From positions 186,001-250,000 of the forward strand of contig CAVYXQ010000006.1 in assembly GCA_963772555.1 (NCBI GenBank): a DNA stretch of 64,000 bases, in the 5' to 3' direction. The notes under the pieces were generated by a model. That model did not search any database and had not been told where the DNA came from. It worked only from the letters and a program-made list of their open reading frames with translations. Both the position numbers and the translations under genes were made by a program. Below are positions 1 through 8,860 of the stretch, one piece after another; the first letter of the stretch is position 1; each line of letters opens with the position of its first letter. This stretch comes from Roseiarcus sp963772555. GTDB taxonomy: Bacteria > Pseudomonadota > Alphaproteobacteria > Rhizobiales > Beijerinckiaceae.

Positions 1-144
1 ATTCTCCCACTTTTCCCTCACCTATTGGTTTGGATGCTGTTGGATTTTCTTGGATTCCTTCGTCCGCGAGGCGCAGAAATCGAGGCGCCGCCTCGATCCG
101 GCGACCGAGGCGATCCGTTTGCCGAAGACGGCGCCGTTTCGTGA
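1..144 (+). CDS. Partial antitoxin, C-terminal end (5' end outside window)
   Basis: An open frame enters from the left edge and stops with TGA at 142-144. That stop overlaps the GTG start of the PIN toxin by four bases (GTGA), the usual coupling in type II toxin-antitoxin operons. The last 30 or so residues are charged and proline-rich and end in RSGDRGDPFAEDGAVS, like the tails of Phd/YefM-type or VapB-type antitoxins that wrap the toxin. The DNA-binding half is not in the window, so the family cannot be fixed. The hydrophobic stretch before residue 20 is unusual for an antitoxin and could mark an N-terminal truncation. Confidence 0.5.
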   Translation: MLPLFPHLLVWMLLDFLGFLRPRGAEIEAPPRSGDRGDPFAEDGAVS

Positions 145-560
145 TCCCATCCTATCTGATCGACACCAACGTTCTTTCCGAGGTCGTCAGGCCCGTTCCG
201 TCGCCGAAGGTCGAAGCCTTCCTGGCGCGACCGGAAGACATGTGGCTAAGCGTCGTTACGCTTCACGAATTCGCCTACGGCCTCGCCCGCATGCGGGACA
301 TCGGGCGACGGACCCGCATCGAAGCCTGGCTCGAGGCCATCAAGGAGGCCTACGCCGATCGGATTCTTCATGTCGACGAAAGGATCGCCGAGACCGCGGG
401 TCGCGTCCGCGGCGCTTGCGAGACGGTCGGGCGCGCGATCACGCCGCTCGACTCGCTCATCGGCGCCACCGCTTTGATTCACGCCCTCACGTTGGCGACG
501 CGGAACACGCGAGACTTCGAGGCGCTGAATCTCGATCTTGTAAATCCATGGGACGAATGA
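141..560 (+). CDS. vapC: PIN-domain toxin (VapC/FitB-like ribonuclease)
   Basis: This is a 139-residue PIN domain, predicted to be a Mg-dependent RNase that cleaves tRNA or rRNA when released from its antitoxin. The first acidic residue is in YLIDTNVLSE (Asp8), a conserved Glu is in LHEFAYG, and the late Asp is in PLDSLIGATA, with the terminal ATRNTRDFE strand typical of FitB/VapC proteins. I chose the GTG at 141 because the family begins two or three residues before the YLIDTN strand and because it overlaps the upstream stop. A longer in-frame ATG at 30 would add an Arg-rich extension that looks like antitoxin DNA read in another frame. Confidence 0.85.
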   Translation: MIPSYLIDTNVLSEVVRPVPSPKVEAFLARPEDMWLSVVTLHEFAYGLARMRDIGRRTRIEAWLEAIKEAYADRILHVDERIAETAGRVRGACETVGRAITPLDSLIGATALIHALTLATRNTRDFEALNLDLVNPWDE

Positions 561-688
561 TCTTGCCGAGGGACTTCATCGAGCGGCATTTCGAAGCCGA
601 CGCCAAGCGACGCGCCGCCTCGCCACGGTTCGCGGGGCGAAACGTGAAACCTGGTCGCTGAAACGCGGGCGGAACGTCTCCATTGCTT

Positions 689-712
689 CCCCCGGGATCT
701 TCGACCCGGGGG
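689..712. repeat. GC-rich hairpin after the toxin gene
   Basis: Two perfect 8-base arms (CCCCCGGG and CCCGGGGG) flank an 8-base loop. It lies about 130 bases past the toxin stop with no run of T after it, so it may help end the toxin transcript but is not a canonical intrinsic terminator. Otherwise the interval 561-825 holds no gene I can support. Confidence 0.4.
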
Positions 713-825
713 TGGCAAAGGCGATATTCGAGCACACCGAATCATGCTCCAGGCGCGGCGATTTCTGTGCTCCCGCGTCCCGTTGCGCGGCGTCGACCCC
801 GTGACAGTCGACGACGACAACAGAG

Positions 826-1275
826 CTATTGCTGCGCCTTCTCGTGCTCGGCCAGGCCGATCGCCTTGTAGTCGTAAGTCGGATAGAACTCCGTGCGGTA
901 GGCGCCCCACGCGGTGTTCTCGAGGACGCGATTGACCTCGCGCAACCGCGACGCCGGCAGGCGGAGCGTGATGACCTGGCCGATGCCCATCTCGATATAC
1001 CAGCTCACGACCTCGATGCCGGGCGGCGGGAACGCCTTGTAGAAGCCCTGTCTGGCCAGTTGGGCGTCCAGTTCGCTGAGCGGACGGGACTGGTCGTGTT
1101 TCAGAAAGACGGTCAGGAGGATGGCGTTGTCGGCCGTCGGCGCCGCGTTGCCGACGGGCGGCGACGCGCCCGTCTGAGCCGATGCGCCGCCGGCGACAGC
1201 GATGAGGATGGGGAGGATGGCGAGGGCGGTTAGTCTCGCTGTCCGGCGCCGCTTTGGTGCAATCGACATCTTCAT
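826..1275 (-). CDS. Exported protein of unknown function
   Basis: A 149-residue protein with a clear Sec signal peptide: Lys/Arg-rich start, hydrophobic core LTALAILPILIAVAGG, then ASAQ as a probable cleavage site. The mature part is about 115 residues, predicted periplasmic, with LLTVFLKHDQSRPLSELDAQ and aromatic motifs near the end (EFYPTYDYKAIGL), but I do not recognise a domain. The start is the ATG at 1275, preceded by AGGAG at ideal spacing; the longer open frame upstream has no such support. It is transcribed convergently with the toxin gene. Confidence 0.75.
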   Translation of the reverse strand: MKMSIAPKRRRTARLTALAILPILIAVAGGASAQTGASPPVGNAAPTADNAILLTVFLKHDQSRPLSELDAQLARQGFYKAFPPPGIEVVSWYIEMGIGQVITLRLPASRLREVNRVLENTAWGAYRTEFYPTYDYKAIGLAEHEKAQQ

Positions 1276-1463
1276 CTCCTCTCGGAAGCTGACGGCGGGT
1301 ATTGTAGCCGCGCCGAGCTTGAAGCCGAAAAATGTCCGCCAACCGCTCGCGCTGGCGCGGCGTACGCCGTCCGGCCGGATTGTCGTCATCCTCAACAGCA
1401 AGCGGCCGAAACGGAGCTGCAACCGCCCATCATGCTCCCGTGCCGGCGCCGGGCCGCCGTCTT

Positions 1464-2663
1464 TCACTCCTTGACGCCGGGCCTTAGCCACGTTGCATAG
1501 AGCGACGCGGCGGCGATCGATCCGACGCTCATGACCAGGCCGATCGAAAGGGGCGATGCGTTGCGATAGAGCGCCGCGGCGATCGCGCCGCCGAGCGCCC
1601 CGCACAGCATCTGGACGGCGACGAGGACGGCCGAGGCGACGCCGGCGATCTCCGGCAGCGGATGCACCGCCTCATGCGAGGCGTTCGGGAAGACGAGGCC
1701 AAACGACGAAATATAGACCATCACCGGCAGCGCCACGATCAGCGGCGAGCCGGCGCCGGCGACCCCGATCGCCAGCAGGACGAGGCCGGCGAGGCACACG
1801 AGCGCCAGAGCGAGGTCGAGCGCCCTCCTGGGGCGCACATGCAGCCTGAGCATGAGGTTGTTGGCCGTCGAGCCGACGAAGACGCCCGAGGCGGTGATGG
1901 CGAAGAGCCCAGCGAAAGCCGCCTTCGAGACCCCGTAACCTTCGATGAAAAGGAGCGGCGAGGTGTTGACGTAGGCGAAGAGCCCGGCGAAGACGAGTCC
2001 GTTGACAATGGCAAATCCGGCGCACATCGGGCTCGTCAGCGCGCGACGGTAGCCCGCGAGCACGGTCGCCGGCCTGAGGTTCCGCCGCTTGTCGAGCGGA
2101 TGCAACTCCTTGAACAGCGCGAAGCTCGCGGCGACGAGCGCGGCGCCGACGACGGTCAGGACGAAATAGATCGCGCGCCAAGGCGCGAAAGTGAGGATCA
2201 CGGCGCCGATCGCCGGCGCGACCAGCGGCGCGACGCTGAAGACGAGCGACACCGCGGCGATCTGCAGGCGTGATTCGCGGGCCTCGAACCGGTCGCGGAT
2301 AATGGCGCGCGGCAGGATGCCGACAGTGCCGGCGCCAACGCCCTGAATGAGTCGGAAGCCCAGGAGCGCGCCGATCGAAGGGGCGAGCGCGCATCCCAGC
2401 GCGCAGAGCGTGAACAGCGAAAGGCCCACGAGCATCACCGGTTTGCGGCCGTAGCGGTCGGCGAAAGGACCGACGGCGAGCGGCGCGGTGGAGAAGCCGG
2501 CGAGAAAGATGGCGATCACCGCCCCGGCTTGCCCTTGCGTCGCGCGAAGGTCGTGCTGAACCAGCGCGAGGCCCGGCAGCGACATGTCGATCGCGAGCGC
2601 CGGCAGGGCGGAGAGCGCGCCGAGAAAGACGGTGAAGCCGATCCGGCGGGTGTTGAATTTCAT
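1464..2663 (-). CDS. MFS drug/metabolite exporter, Bcr/CflA type
   Basis: A 399-residue protein with about twelve predicted membrane segments. The conserved intracellular loop 2-3 motif of the major facilitator superfamily is present (GPFADRYGRKPVML), followed by GFRLIQGVGAG in helix 4-5, typical of the 12-helix Bcr/CflA multidrug efflux group. It would export small molecules against a proton gradient across the inner membrane; the substrate cannot be read from sequence. The start ATG at 2663 overlaps by four bases the stop of a small upstream ORF (2660-2797), so translation is probably coupled. It ends about 190 bases before the exported-protein gene start, on the same strand. Confidence 0.85.
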   Translation of the reverse strand: MKFNTRRIGFTVFLGALSALPALAIDMSLPGLALVQHDLRATQGQAGAVIAIFLAGFSTAPLAVGPFADRYGRKPVMLVGLSLFTLCALGCALAPSIGALLGFRLIQGVGAGTVGILPRAIIRDRFEARESRLQIAAVSLVFSVAPLVAPAIGAVILTFAPWRAIYFVLTVVGAALVAASFALFKELHPLDKRRNLRPATVLAGYRRALTSPMCAGFAIVNGLVFAGLFAYVNTSPLLFIEGYGVSKAAFAGLFAITASGVFVGSTANNLMLRLHVRPRRALDLALALVCLAGLVLLAIGVAGAGSPLIVALPVMVYISSFGLVFPNASHEAVHPLPEIAGVASAVLVAVQMLCGALGGAIAAALYRNASPLSIGLVMSVGSIAAASLYATWLRPGVKE

Positions 2664-2797
2664 CCGCGCCACGCTCGCGAATGCTTCACATCGGCGGCGT
2701 GTTGCATGGCCGGCGCCGTCTCGAGCGTGAGCAGCCCGCTGCCGATCTTGCCTCCGCCCGGCGCGCCACTCCCCGGCATCGCCCGGAACCCGGTCAT
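2660..2797 (-). CDS. Small ORF coupled to the MFS exporter
   Basis: A 45-codon ORF starting with ATG, with GGAGG six bases upstream, stops in an ATGA overlap with the exporter gene. The peptide begins MTGFRAMPGSGAPGGGK and has no recognisable domain or membrane segment. The strong ribosome site and exact overlap are seen in the sequence; that it is a leader peptide tuning exporter translation is inference. It could also be a chance ORF. Confidence 0.42.
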   Translation of the reverse strand: MTGFRAMPGSGAPGGGKIGSGLLTLETAPAMQHAADVKHSRAWRG

Positions 2798-3046
2798 GAA
2801 AGCCTCCGATACGATTGCTGAAGGATAGCCGCGCCGGCCGCGCAAAAGTCTTGCGCCCCGCCCCACTCCTTCTTCCCCCGGAAAAGGCGACGCACGGCGC
2901 CGGATGGGGATACGCGCTCCCCTTCGCGCCGGCGACGCCGCGTTGGCGCGATCGGATCGCACGGCTGGCGCAGACTGGCAAGGCGGCTCGAAGTGGCGGC
3001 GGAGTTGGCCGCGACCGCGTCGCGACCGGGCGCCGCGCTAGACTAG

Positions 3047-4713
3047 TGTCCGTCCATAAACGCTAAGTTTTTGAAATTATTTGTTGAATCGCTGTCCTTA
3101 CGAATGCAAGGCCCGGCGGTTTCGGCTAAGCTTTCGAATCAAGCCACTGATTCGGAAGGCGAAACCGCCACCGCCGGAGCCCGACAATGCGTCAGGAACG
3201 CACCGTCCAGGCCAGCATATTCGATCTCTTCGCCGACCACGAGATCGGCCAGGAACTGAAGGCGATGTCGCAGTGGCTGGACGAGCATCGCGAGCTCATC
3301 GGGCTGGCGGCGGAGGATCTGCGCCGACACGGCGTTAAGGAGACCGGGCGAGAAGGCCTTCCGGCCGAGTCGGTCTTGCGCTGCGCGCTTCTCAAGCAGC
3401 ATCGCCAGCTGAGCTATGAGGAGCTGGCGTTTCATCTTGAAGACTCGGCCTCGTTTCGCGCCTTCGCGCGGCTGCCGCTGTCGTGGACGCCGAAGAAGTC
3501 GGTGCTGCACAGGACCATCAGCGCCATCCGGGCCCAGACATGGGAGGCGATCAATCGCGTCCTGCTGGCCAGCGCGCGTCAGGAGAAAGTCGAGACCGGC
3601 AAGGTCGTGCGGCTGGACAGCACGGTCGCCGCCGCGCTCATGCATGAGCCGAGCGACAGCAGTCTTCTCTGGGATGCGGCCCGCGTGATGGTGCGGCTGT
3701 TGAAGGCGGCCGAGGCCTTGGTCGGCGGTCTCGAGTGGCGCAATCATCGGCGCGCGGCGAAGAAGCGAGCGCGCGCGATCGAATATGGCCGCGACCGACT
3801 GAAACGGGTCCAGCATTATCGTGAGCTGATCAAGCTGACCCGGGCGACCCTGGCCTATGTTGATCAGGCCGCAACGCAGGTATGGCAGGCGCCGGACCCG
3901 ATCGCCGTCACGCTGTGGCAGGCCGAGCTCCGTCACTATCGTCTGCTGATCGAGCGGATCATCGCCCAGGCCGAGCGTCGCGTTCTTAATGGCGAGGCGG
4001 TTCCCGCCAACGAGAAGATCGTCAGCCTGTTCGAGCCGCACGCCGACATCATCGTCAAAGGCGGCCGCAAGGTTCAGTACGGCCACAAGCTCAACCTGAC
4101 CACCGGCCGGAGCGGCTTGATCCTCGACCTGGTGATCGAGACCGGCAATCCGGCGGACAGCGAACGGTTGTTGCCCATGCTGAAGCGCCATATCGCCTTC
4201 TACGGCGAGTCGCCCCGACAGGCCGCCGCCGACGGCGGTTTCGCCAGCCGTGACAATCTCGCCCAGGCGAAGGCCCTTGGCGTCCACGACATGGCCTTCC
4301 ACAAGAAGGCCGGCCTGCGCATCAAGGACATGGTCAAGAGCAACTGGGTCTACCGCAAGCTGCGCAACTTCCGAGCCGGCATCGAATCCGACATCTCGTG
4401 TTTGAAGCGCGCCTATGGTCTGGCGCGCTGCGTCTGGCGCGGGCTCGACCACTTCAAGGCCTACGTCTGGTCCTCGGTCGTCGCCTACAACCTCGCCCTC
4501 TTTGCCCGGCTCAAGCCGACCTGATTTCTCGTCTTCGGCCGAAGGCGCGCAAGCCTGGTTGAGCCCGAGTCGGCCTCTCATTCTGAATTCCTGAACTTGG
4601 CGGCCGGATCAGCCCACGCAGCAGCCACAGCAAACGAAATGGCTCCCAAACGGCCCAGTTCATCGCCAACGCGATTGATTCCAGCCGAAAAATCATGCGT
4701 TTATGGACGGACA
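3047..4713 (+). mobile_element. Complete ISNCY-like insertion sequence with 9-bp target duplication
   Basis: The 1,667-bp element has perfect 17-bp terminal inverted repeats at 3047-3063 and 4697-4713 (TGTCCGTCCATAAACGC), which stay partly similar for about ten more bases. A 9-bp direct repeat, CTAGACTAG, flanks it at 3038-3046 and 4714-4722, so the insertion looks recent and unrearranged. It carries one transposase gene. The right-hand copy of the duplicated target contains the TAG stop of pyk, so pyk remains intact. Confidence 0.9.
3187..4524 (+). CDS. ISNCY-family transposase
   Basis: A 445-residue intact transposase. It starts MRQERTVQASIFDLFADHEI, the familiar opening of ISNCY transposases common in rhizobia and methylobacteria. 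An N-terminal helical region (about 40-110) is followed by a DDE catalytic core: VVRLDSTVAAA early, the AADGGFASRDN stretch near residue 345, and the late ESDISCLKRAYGL segment supplying the acidic residue. There is no frameshift or premature stop, so the element may still be mobile. Confidence 0.9.
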   Translation: MRQERTVQASIFDLFADHEIGQELKAMSQWLDEHRELIGLAAEDLRRHGVKETGREGLPAESVLRCALLKQHRQLSYEELAFHLEDSASFRAFARLPLSWTPKKSVLHRTISAIRAQTWEAINRVLLASARQEKVETGKVVRLDSTVAAALMHEPSDSSLLWDAARVMVRLLKAAEALVGGLEWRNHRRAAKKRARAIEYGRDRLKRVQHYRELIKLTRATLAYVDQAATQVWQAPDPIAVTLWQAELRHYRLLIERIIAQAERRVLNGEAVPANEKIVSLFEPHADIIVKGGRKVQYGHKLNLTTGRSGLILDLVIETGNPADSERLLPMLKRHIAFYGESPRQAAADGGFASRDNLAQAKALGVHDMAFHKKAGLRIKDMVKSNWVYRKLRNFRAGIESDISCLKRAYGLARCVWRGLDHFKAYVWSSVVAYNLALFARLKPT

Positions 4714-4718
4714 CTAGA

Positions 4719-6143
4719 CTAGCTGGCGACGGTGGCGATGCGCAGATTGTTGGTGCCGCCCGGCGTCCCGAGCGGCACGCCGGCGACGACGATAATGCGC
4801 TCGCCTTCGGCGGCGAACCCTTCGATGTAGGCGTAGCGGCAGGCGCGCTCGGCCATGTCCCGTTCGTCGCGCGCGTCGTCGGTGACGATTGGATGGAGAC
4901 CCCAGACGACCGTAAGGCGGCGCGCGACCTCTTCATGCGGGGTCAGAGCCAGTATGGCGGACCGCGGCCGCTCTCGCGCGATGCGCAGACCGGTCGCGCC
5001 GGACGCCGTCCAGGCGGCGATCACTTTGAGGCCGAGCGTTTCGGCGACATCCCGAGTCGCCTCCGCGATCGCGTCGGCGCCGGTCGCCTCAGGCCGAGCG
5101 CGCTGCGCCTCGATGATCGAGGGATAGAGGCCCTCGGACTCGACCGCCTCGGCGATCCTGTTCATCGTCGCCACCGCCTCGCGCGGATATTGGCCGGAGG
5201 CGCTCTCGGCCGAGAGCATGACAGCGTCAGCGCCTTCGAACACGGCGGTGGCGACATCCGACACCTCGGCCCGGGTCGGCACCGGCGACGTGATCATCGA
5301 TTCCAGCATCTGGGTCGCGACCACGACCGGCTTGCCTAGGCGGCGGCCGAGACGGGTGAGGGTCTTCTGGATCCCGGGCACCCGTTCGAGCGGCATTTCG
5401 ACGCCTAGGTCGCCGCGCGCCACCATGAAGGCGTCGGCGACCGCGACGATCTCCTCGAGCCGCGACACCGCCTGCGGCTTCTCGATCTTGGCCATCACCA
5501 GCGCCCGGCCCCTGGCGATCGCCTTGACCTCGGCCACATCCTCGGGCCGTTGCACGAACGAGAGCGCGATCCAGTCGATGTTCTCCTCGAGCGCGGCCAG
5601 CAGATCCGAGCGGTCCTTGTCGGTCATCGCCGAGGTGGGGATCGTCGTGTCGGGCAGGCTCACGCCCTTTTTGTTGGAGAGGCGGCCCGCGACCTCGCAG
5701 ATGGTCGAAGCGCGGCCGGGCTGCGCCTCCGTGACGCGCAGCATCACCTTGCCGTCGTCGATGAGTATCCGGTGGCCGGGGGCGAGCGAGCCCAGGATTT
5801 CCGGATGCGGCAACTGCACCCGGCCGGCCGAGCCGGGATCGGGGAGGTTGTCGAGCACGAAGACTTCACCTTTCTGCAGCTCGGCGCCGCCATCGACGAA
5901 AAGGCCAAGCCGCAGCTTCGGCCCCTGCAGATCGACCAGGACCCCGATCGGCCGCCCGACCTCCTCCTCGAGGGCGCGGATCATCGCCACTCTCTCGCGC
6001 ATGGCGTCGTGCGAGGCATGGCTCATGTTGATGCGAAAGACGTCGGCGCCGGCGGCGAACAGGGCGGCGATGGTCTCGCGGTCGGCCGAGGCCGGGCCGA
6101 GCGTGGCGACGATCTTCACCCGCCGGCTGCGACGCGAATGCAA
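4719..6143 (-). CDS. pyk: Pyruvate kinase
   Basis: A 474-residue glycolytic enzyme converting phosphoenolpyruvate and ADP to pyruvate and ATP in the cytoplasm. The order is family-typical: KIVATLGPAS at the start, FRINMSHAS and LVDLQGPKLRLG in the barrel, MAKIEKP with the catalytic Lys and Mg-binding Glu, FMVARGDLGVE, then VVVATQMLESMI and the C-terminal regulatory domain. Length matches bacterial pyruvate kinases. The stop codon lies within the 9-bp duplication made by the neighbouring insertion sequence, which spared the reading frame but probably removed any native terminator. DUF1036, just upstream, is a frequent neighbour in Rhizobiales. Confidence 0.97.
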   Translation of the reverse strand: MHSRRSRRVKIVATLGPASADRETIAALFAAGADVFRINMSHASHDAMRERVAMIRALEEEVGRPIGVLVDLQGPKLRLGLFVDGGAELQKGEVFVLDNLPDPGSAGRVQLPHPEILGSLAPGHRILIDDGKVMLRVTEAQPGRASTICEVAGRLSNKKGVSLPDTTIPTSAMTDKDRSDLLAALEENIDWIALSFVQRPEDVAEVKAIARGRALVMAKIEKPQAVSRLEEIVAVADAFMVARGDLGVEMPLERVPGIQKTLTRLGRRLGKPVVVATQMLESMITSPVPTRAEVSDVATAVFEGADAVMLSAESASGQYPREAVATMNRIAEAVESEGLYPSIIEAQRARPEATGADAIAEATRDVAETLGLKVIAAWTASGATGLRIARERPRSAILALTPHEEVARRLTVVWGLHPIVTDDARDERDMAERACRYAYIEGFAAEGERIIVVAGVPLGTPGGTNNLRIATVAS

Positions 6144-6223
6144 GGGCTCCTCCCATGAAAAATCGGCGCGGCGATCGCCGCCCCAACGTTATAGTCCCGT
6201 TTCCGCGGACGAAAGATGACGGC

Positions 6224-6706
6224 TTACGGATTGGCGGCGTTCGCCTGATCGGTCAACTGCACGGTCCAGCTCTTGGCGTCCTTGCCTGTGTCGACCTCGA
6301 AAAAGCCGGTCCGGTCGTAGCCGCGCATAAAGCAGTCCTGCCGGCCCTCGATCTTGAACACGCGGTCCGAGGTGCACATGAAGGCCTTGCCTTTCCACTC
6401 GCCGCCGCGCTCGTCCATCGCATAGACGTAATAGTACTGCGCCGCCAGCGCCCCGCGCAGCAGCGTCGCGCAATCGAGCGATTTCAGGTTCCACCAGCCT
6501 TCGCTGACCCAGCCCTGGCCATCGGTGTAGGCGAGCGCGACACTGACGCGGTTTTGCGTATTGTTGCACATGCGCAAGTCGGCCGCGGCCGGGCTGGCGA
6601 CGGCGAGCGCCAGCGCAAACAGGTGGAAAGACAGGATTCTGTTGAGGTTCGCCAACTCCGCCTCTCGGATCGCGCGCCATATTCGCCGCACGGATTGCGC
6701 TGTCAA
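6224..6706 (-). CDS. DUF1036 exported protein
   Basis: A 160-residue protein with a hydrophobic signal segment (FHLFALALAVASPAAA) before the mature start at DLRMCNN. The mature domain matches DUF1036 as I know it: LRMCNNTQNRVSVALAY, EGWWNLKSLDC, and a Cys/Trp-rich C-terminal half with Tyr-rich YYYVYAMD. DUF1036 proteins are small periplasmic proteins of unknown function in alphaproteobacteria, often beside pyk as here. The true start may lie some 20 residues inside the frame, closer to the signal peptide. Confidence 0.85.
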   Translation of the reverse strand: MTAQSVRRIWRAIREAELANLNRILSFHLFALALAVASPAAADLRMCNNTQNRVSVALAYTDGQGWVSEGWWNLKSLDCATLLRGALAAQYYYVYAMDERGGEWKGKAFMCTSDRVFKIEGRQDCFMRGYDRTGFFEVDTGKDAKSWTVQLTDQANAANP

Positions 6707-6736
6707 CCGGCCAAGACCCCATGCGGCGCGACCTCC

Positions 6737-7831
6737 TCACGCCCGCCGCTCGAAGCGCCAGTCGGGGCGCGCCGAGCGGATGAGGATCACTTCGGCGAGC
6801 GCCTGCCGCGTCAGCAGGCCGACGATCCGGCCATCCGGATCGGTCACGAAGAGCGCCGGCGAGTCGCGACCCTGCAGGCGCTCGAACACGCTGTCGACCG
6901 AAGCCGACGGCCGGACGCTGTCGACGCCGGCGCGCATGACGGCGCTCGCCGGCTCCTCGCCGCCATGGCGCTTGACCGCCGCCAGGATGTCCTCGCGGGT
7001 GAGAAGGCCGACCGGCTTGGTGAACGCGTCCACTACCGGGAACTCGTTCTGCGCCGTCGCCAGCAGCGCATCGACCGCCTGGCCGAGCGTCGCCTCGATC
7101 GGGATCGGGGTGAAGCGCGTCTCCATCGCCTCGCGAACGAGAAGCCCTTTCAGCGCCTGCTGCGCCGCGCCCATCTGCGCTTCGCCGGCCGCGGCGATAT
7201 AGACGAAGATGGCGATGAAGATGAGCAGCGGATTGCCGAAGAGGCCGAGGAAGCCGAGGCCGATGGCGAAAGCCTGGCCGATCCGGGCGGCGATGTCGGT
7301 CGCCCGCTGGGGGGCCATCCGCATCGCCAGGAGGGCGTGCAGAACGCGGCCGCCGTCCATCGGAAAGGCGGGGATCAGATTGAAGAGCGCGAGAAAGAGA
7401 TTGGCCGCCGCCAGCCGCCCGGCGAGCGACAGGCGGATGTCGTCGATGTCGAGGTCCCGCGTATGGAAGGCGCCGAGCGCGGCGATCAGCACGAGCGCGA
7501 TGACGAGGTTGACGGCTGGCCCGGCGAGCGCGACCACGAGCTCCTGCCGCGGGTCGGCGGGCAGCCGCTGCAGGCTGGCGACGCCGCCGATCGGCAGCAG
7601 CGTCACCTCCTGCGCCTGGATGCCGTAGCGGCGCGCCGCCAAGATGTGGCCGAACTCGTGCAGGACGACGCAGGCGAAGAGGAGGACGATGAAGAGCGTG
7701 CTGTCGATCGCCGCGCCGGGGCCGCCCCGCCCCCAGGCGCTGAAGGCGATCCAGGCGAGGAACAAGAGGAAGGTGATATGGATCTTGACCGCCGTGCCGC
7801 CGAACCGGCCGACGGTGAGGGACCAGGGCAT
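6737..7831 (-). CDS. Site-2 protease family (M50) membrane metalloprotease with CBS pair
   Basis: A 364-residue intramembrane zinc protease. The HExxH zinc motif is in VVLHEFGHILAARR and the third ligand motif in LIPAFPMDGGRVLHALL, both inside predicted membrane helices. The C-terminal third (about 235-350) is a pair of CBS domains, which commonly bind adenosyl compounds. This arrangement is the SpoIVFB/Rip3-like subgroup, which cleaves membrane proteins or anti-sigma factors; the substrate here is unknown. Confidence 0.92.
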   Translation of the reverse strand: MPWSLTVGRFGGTAVKIHITFLLFLAWIAFSAWGRGGPGAAIDSTLFIVLLFACVVLHEFGHILAARRYGIQAQEVTLLPIGGVASLQRLPADPRQELVVALAGPAVNLVIALVLIAALGAFHTRDLDIDDIRLSLAGRLAAANLFLALFNLIPAFPMDGGRVLHALLAMRMAPQRATDIAARIGQAFAIGLGFLGLFGNPLLIFIAIFVYIAAAGEAQMGAAQQALKGLLVREAMETRFTPIPIEATLGQAVDALLATAQNEFPVVDAFTKPVGLLTREDILAAVKRHGGEEPASAVMRAGVDSVRPSASVDSVFERLQGRDSPALFVTDPDGRIVGLLTRQALAEVILIRSARPDWRFERRA

Positions 7832-8021
7832 CGTTCCGCCTCCTCGTGAGCCATTCTAACTGATAATGCCCGATCCGCCTGGCCTCAAGTCGCTTGGCGC
7901 TTTCCTGACCGACAATCGCGGCGACCACCCAGGCGAGTGAACGTAACGATTGCGGATTGCGCGATGACGCCGTCTGATCGTAGAAGACACCGGTCAACAG
8001 CCCACCAGCGGACCCGGCCGA

Positions 8022-8753
8022 ATGTCGACATTCGTGCTCGTTCACGGCGCTTGGCAAACGGCTTGCACCTCGGACCTCGTCGTCCCGCGACTCCGGGCCG
8101 CCGGACATACCGTGGCCGTTCCGAAGTTGAGCGGTCTGGAAAACGACGGGACCCCGCTTTCGGCTGCGATCAGCCTTTCGACCCACATTGACGACGTCGT
8201 CAGTTTCTTGTCGTCGCGCGATCTTCATGACGTGACGCTTGTCGGCCACAGCTATGCGGGCATGATCATCACCGGAGTTGCGGAACAAGCCCTCCCTAGG
8301 CTGAGCCGCCTCGTCTATGTCGACGCCTTCATTCCCTCCGACGGTCAGTCCGCGCTGGGGATGTTTCCTGAAGCGTTTGCGCAAAGAATGCGGCAGCAGG
8401 CTGTGGGCGATGGAGAAGGATGGCGGTTGCCCGCCAGCGAGTTGCGTCTGGACATGTGGGGCCTCAAACCTGGAGAGGCTCGCGATTTCGTCCGGGCGCA
8501 GCTGTCCGATTTCAGTCTTCGCTGTTTCGACGAGGCGATCAAGCTTCCGACAAACGCAGCGGCAAAACTGCCTCGCGCCTACATCGCCTGTGTCGCCGAG
8601 GATTATCCGGCGCGCCCGATCTTTCGGCAATTCGCCGATCGCGCCAAACGGGAAGGATGGCGCTATCACGAATTGCCGACGGGCCACGACTGCAATGTTG
8701 AAATGCCCGATGCGTTCGTGTCGATTCTGCTGGAGGAAGCGGGATCAGGCTAG
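8022..8753 (+). CDS. Alpha/beta hydrolase
   Basis: A 243-residue serine hydrolase of the esterase/salicylate-esterase-like group. It begins FVLVHGAWQ (oxyanion hole), has the nucleophile elbow GHSYAG with Ser77, and ends with the catalytic His in PTGHDCNVEMPDAF. Length and spacing fit small soluble alpha/beta hydrolases. The substrate cannot be inferred. It is a lone gene between the protease and the transglycosylase. Confidence 0.88.
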   Translation: MSTFVLVHGAWQTACTSDLVVPRLRAAGHTVAVPKLSGLENDGTPLSAAISLSTHIDDVVSFLSSRDLHDVTLVGHSYAGMIITGVAEQALPRLSRLVYVDAFIPSDGQSALGMFPEAFAQRMRQQAVGDGEGWRLPASELRLDMWGLKPGEARDFVRAQLSDFSLRCFDEAIKLPTNAAAKLPRAYIACVAEDYPARPIFRQFADRAKREGWRYHELPTGHDCNVEMPDAFVSILLEEAGSG

Positions 8754-8860
8754 GCGGATCAGCGCTTGAACGAGGTTCGGCTGCAGCGCCCGCCCTTGCG
8801 ATAGCGAACGCCAGAGCGAGGCGCCGGAAAACCGCATCGACGCGGGAACGAGAATCGTCG

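Noticed and set aside
3139..4581. 480-codon minus-strand ORF over the insertion sequence
   Set aside because: It overlaps the intact transposase completely and is a high-GC shadow frame.
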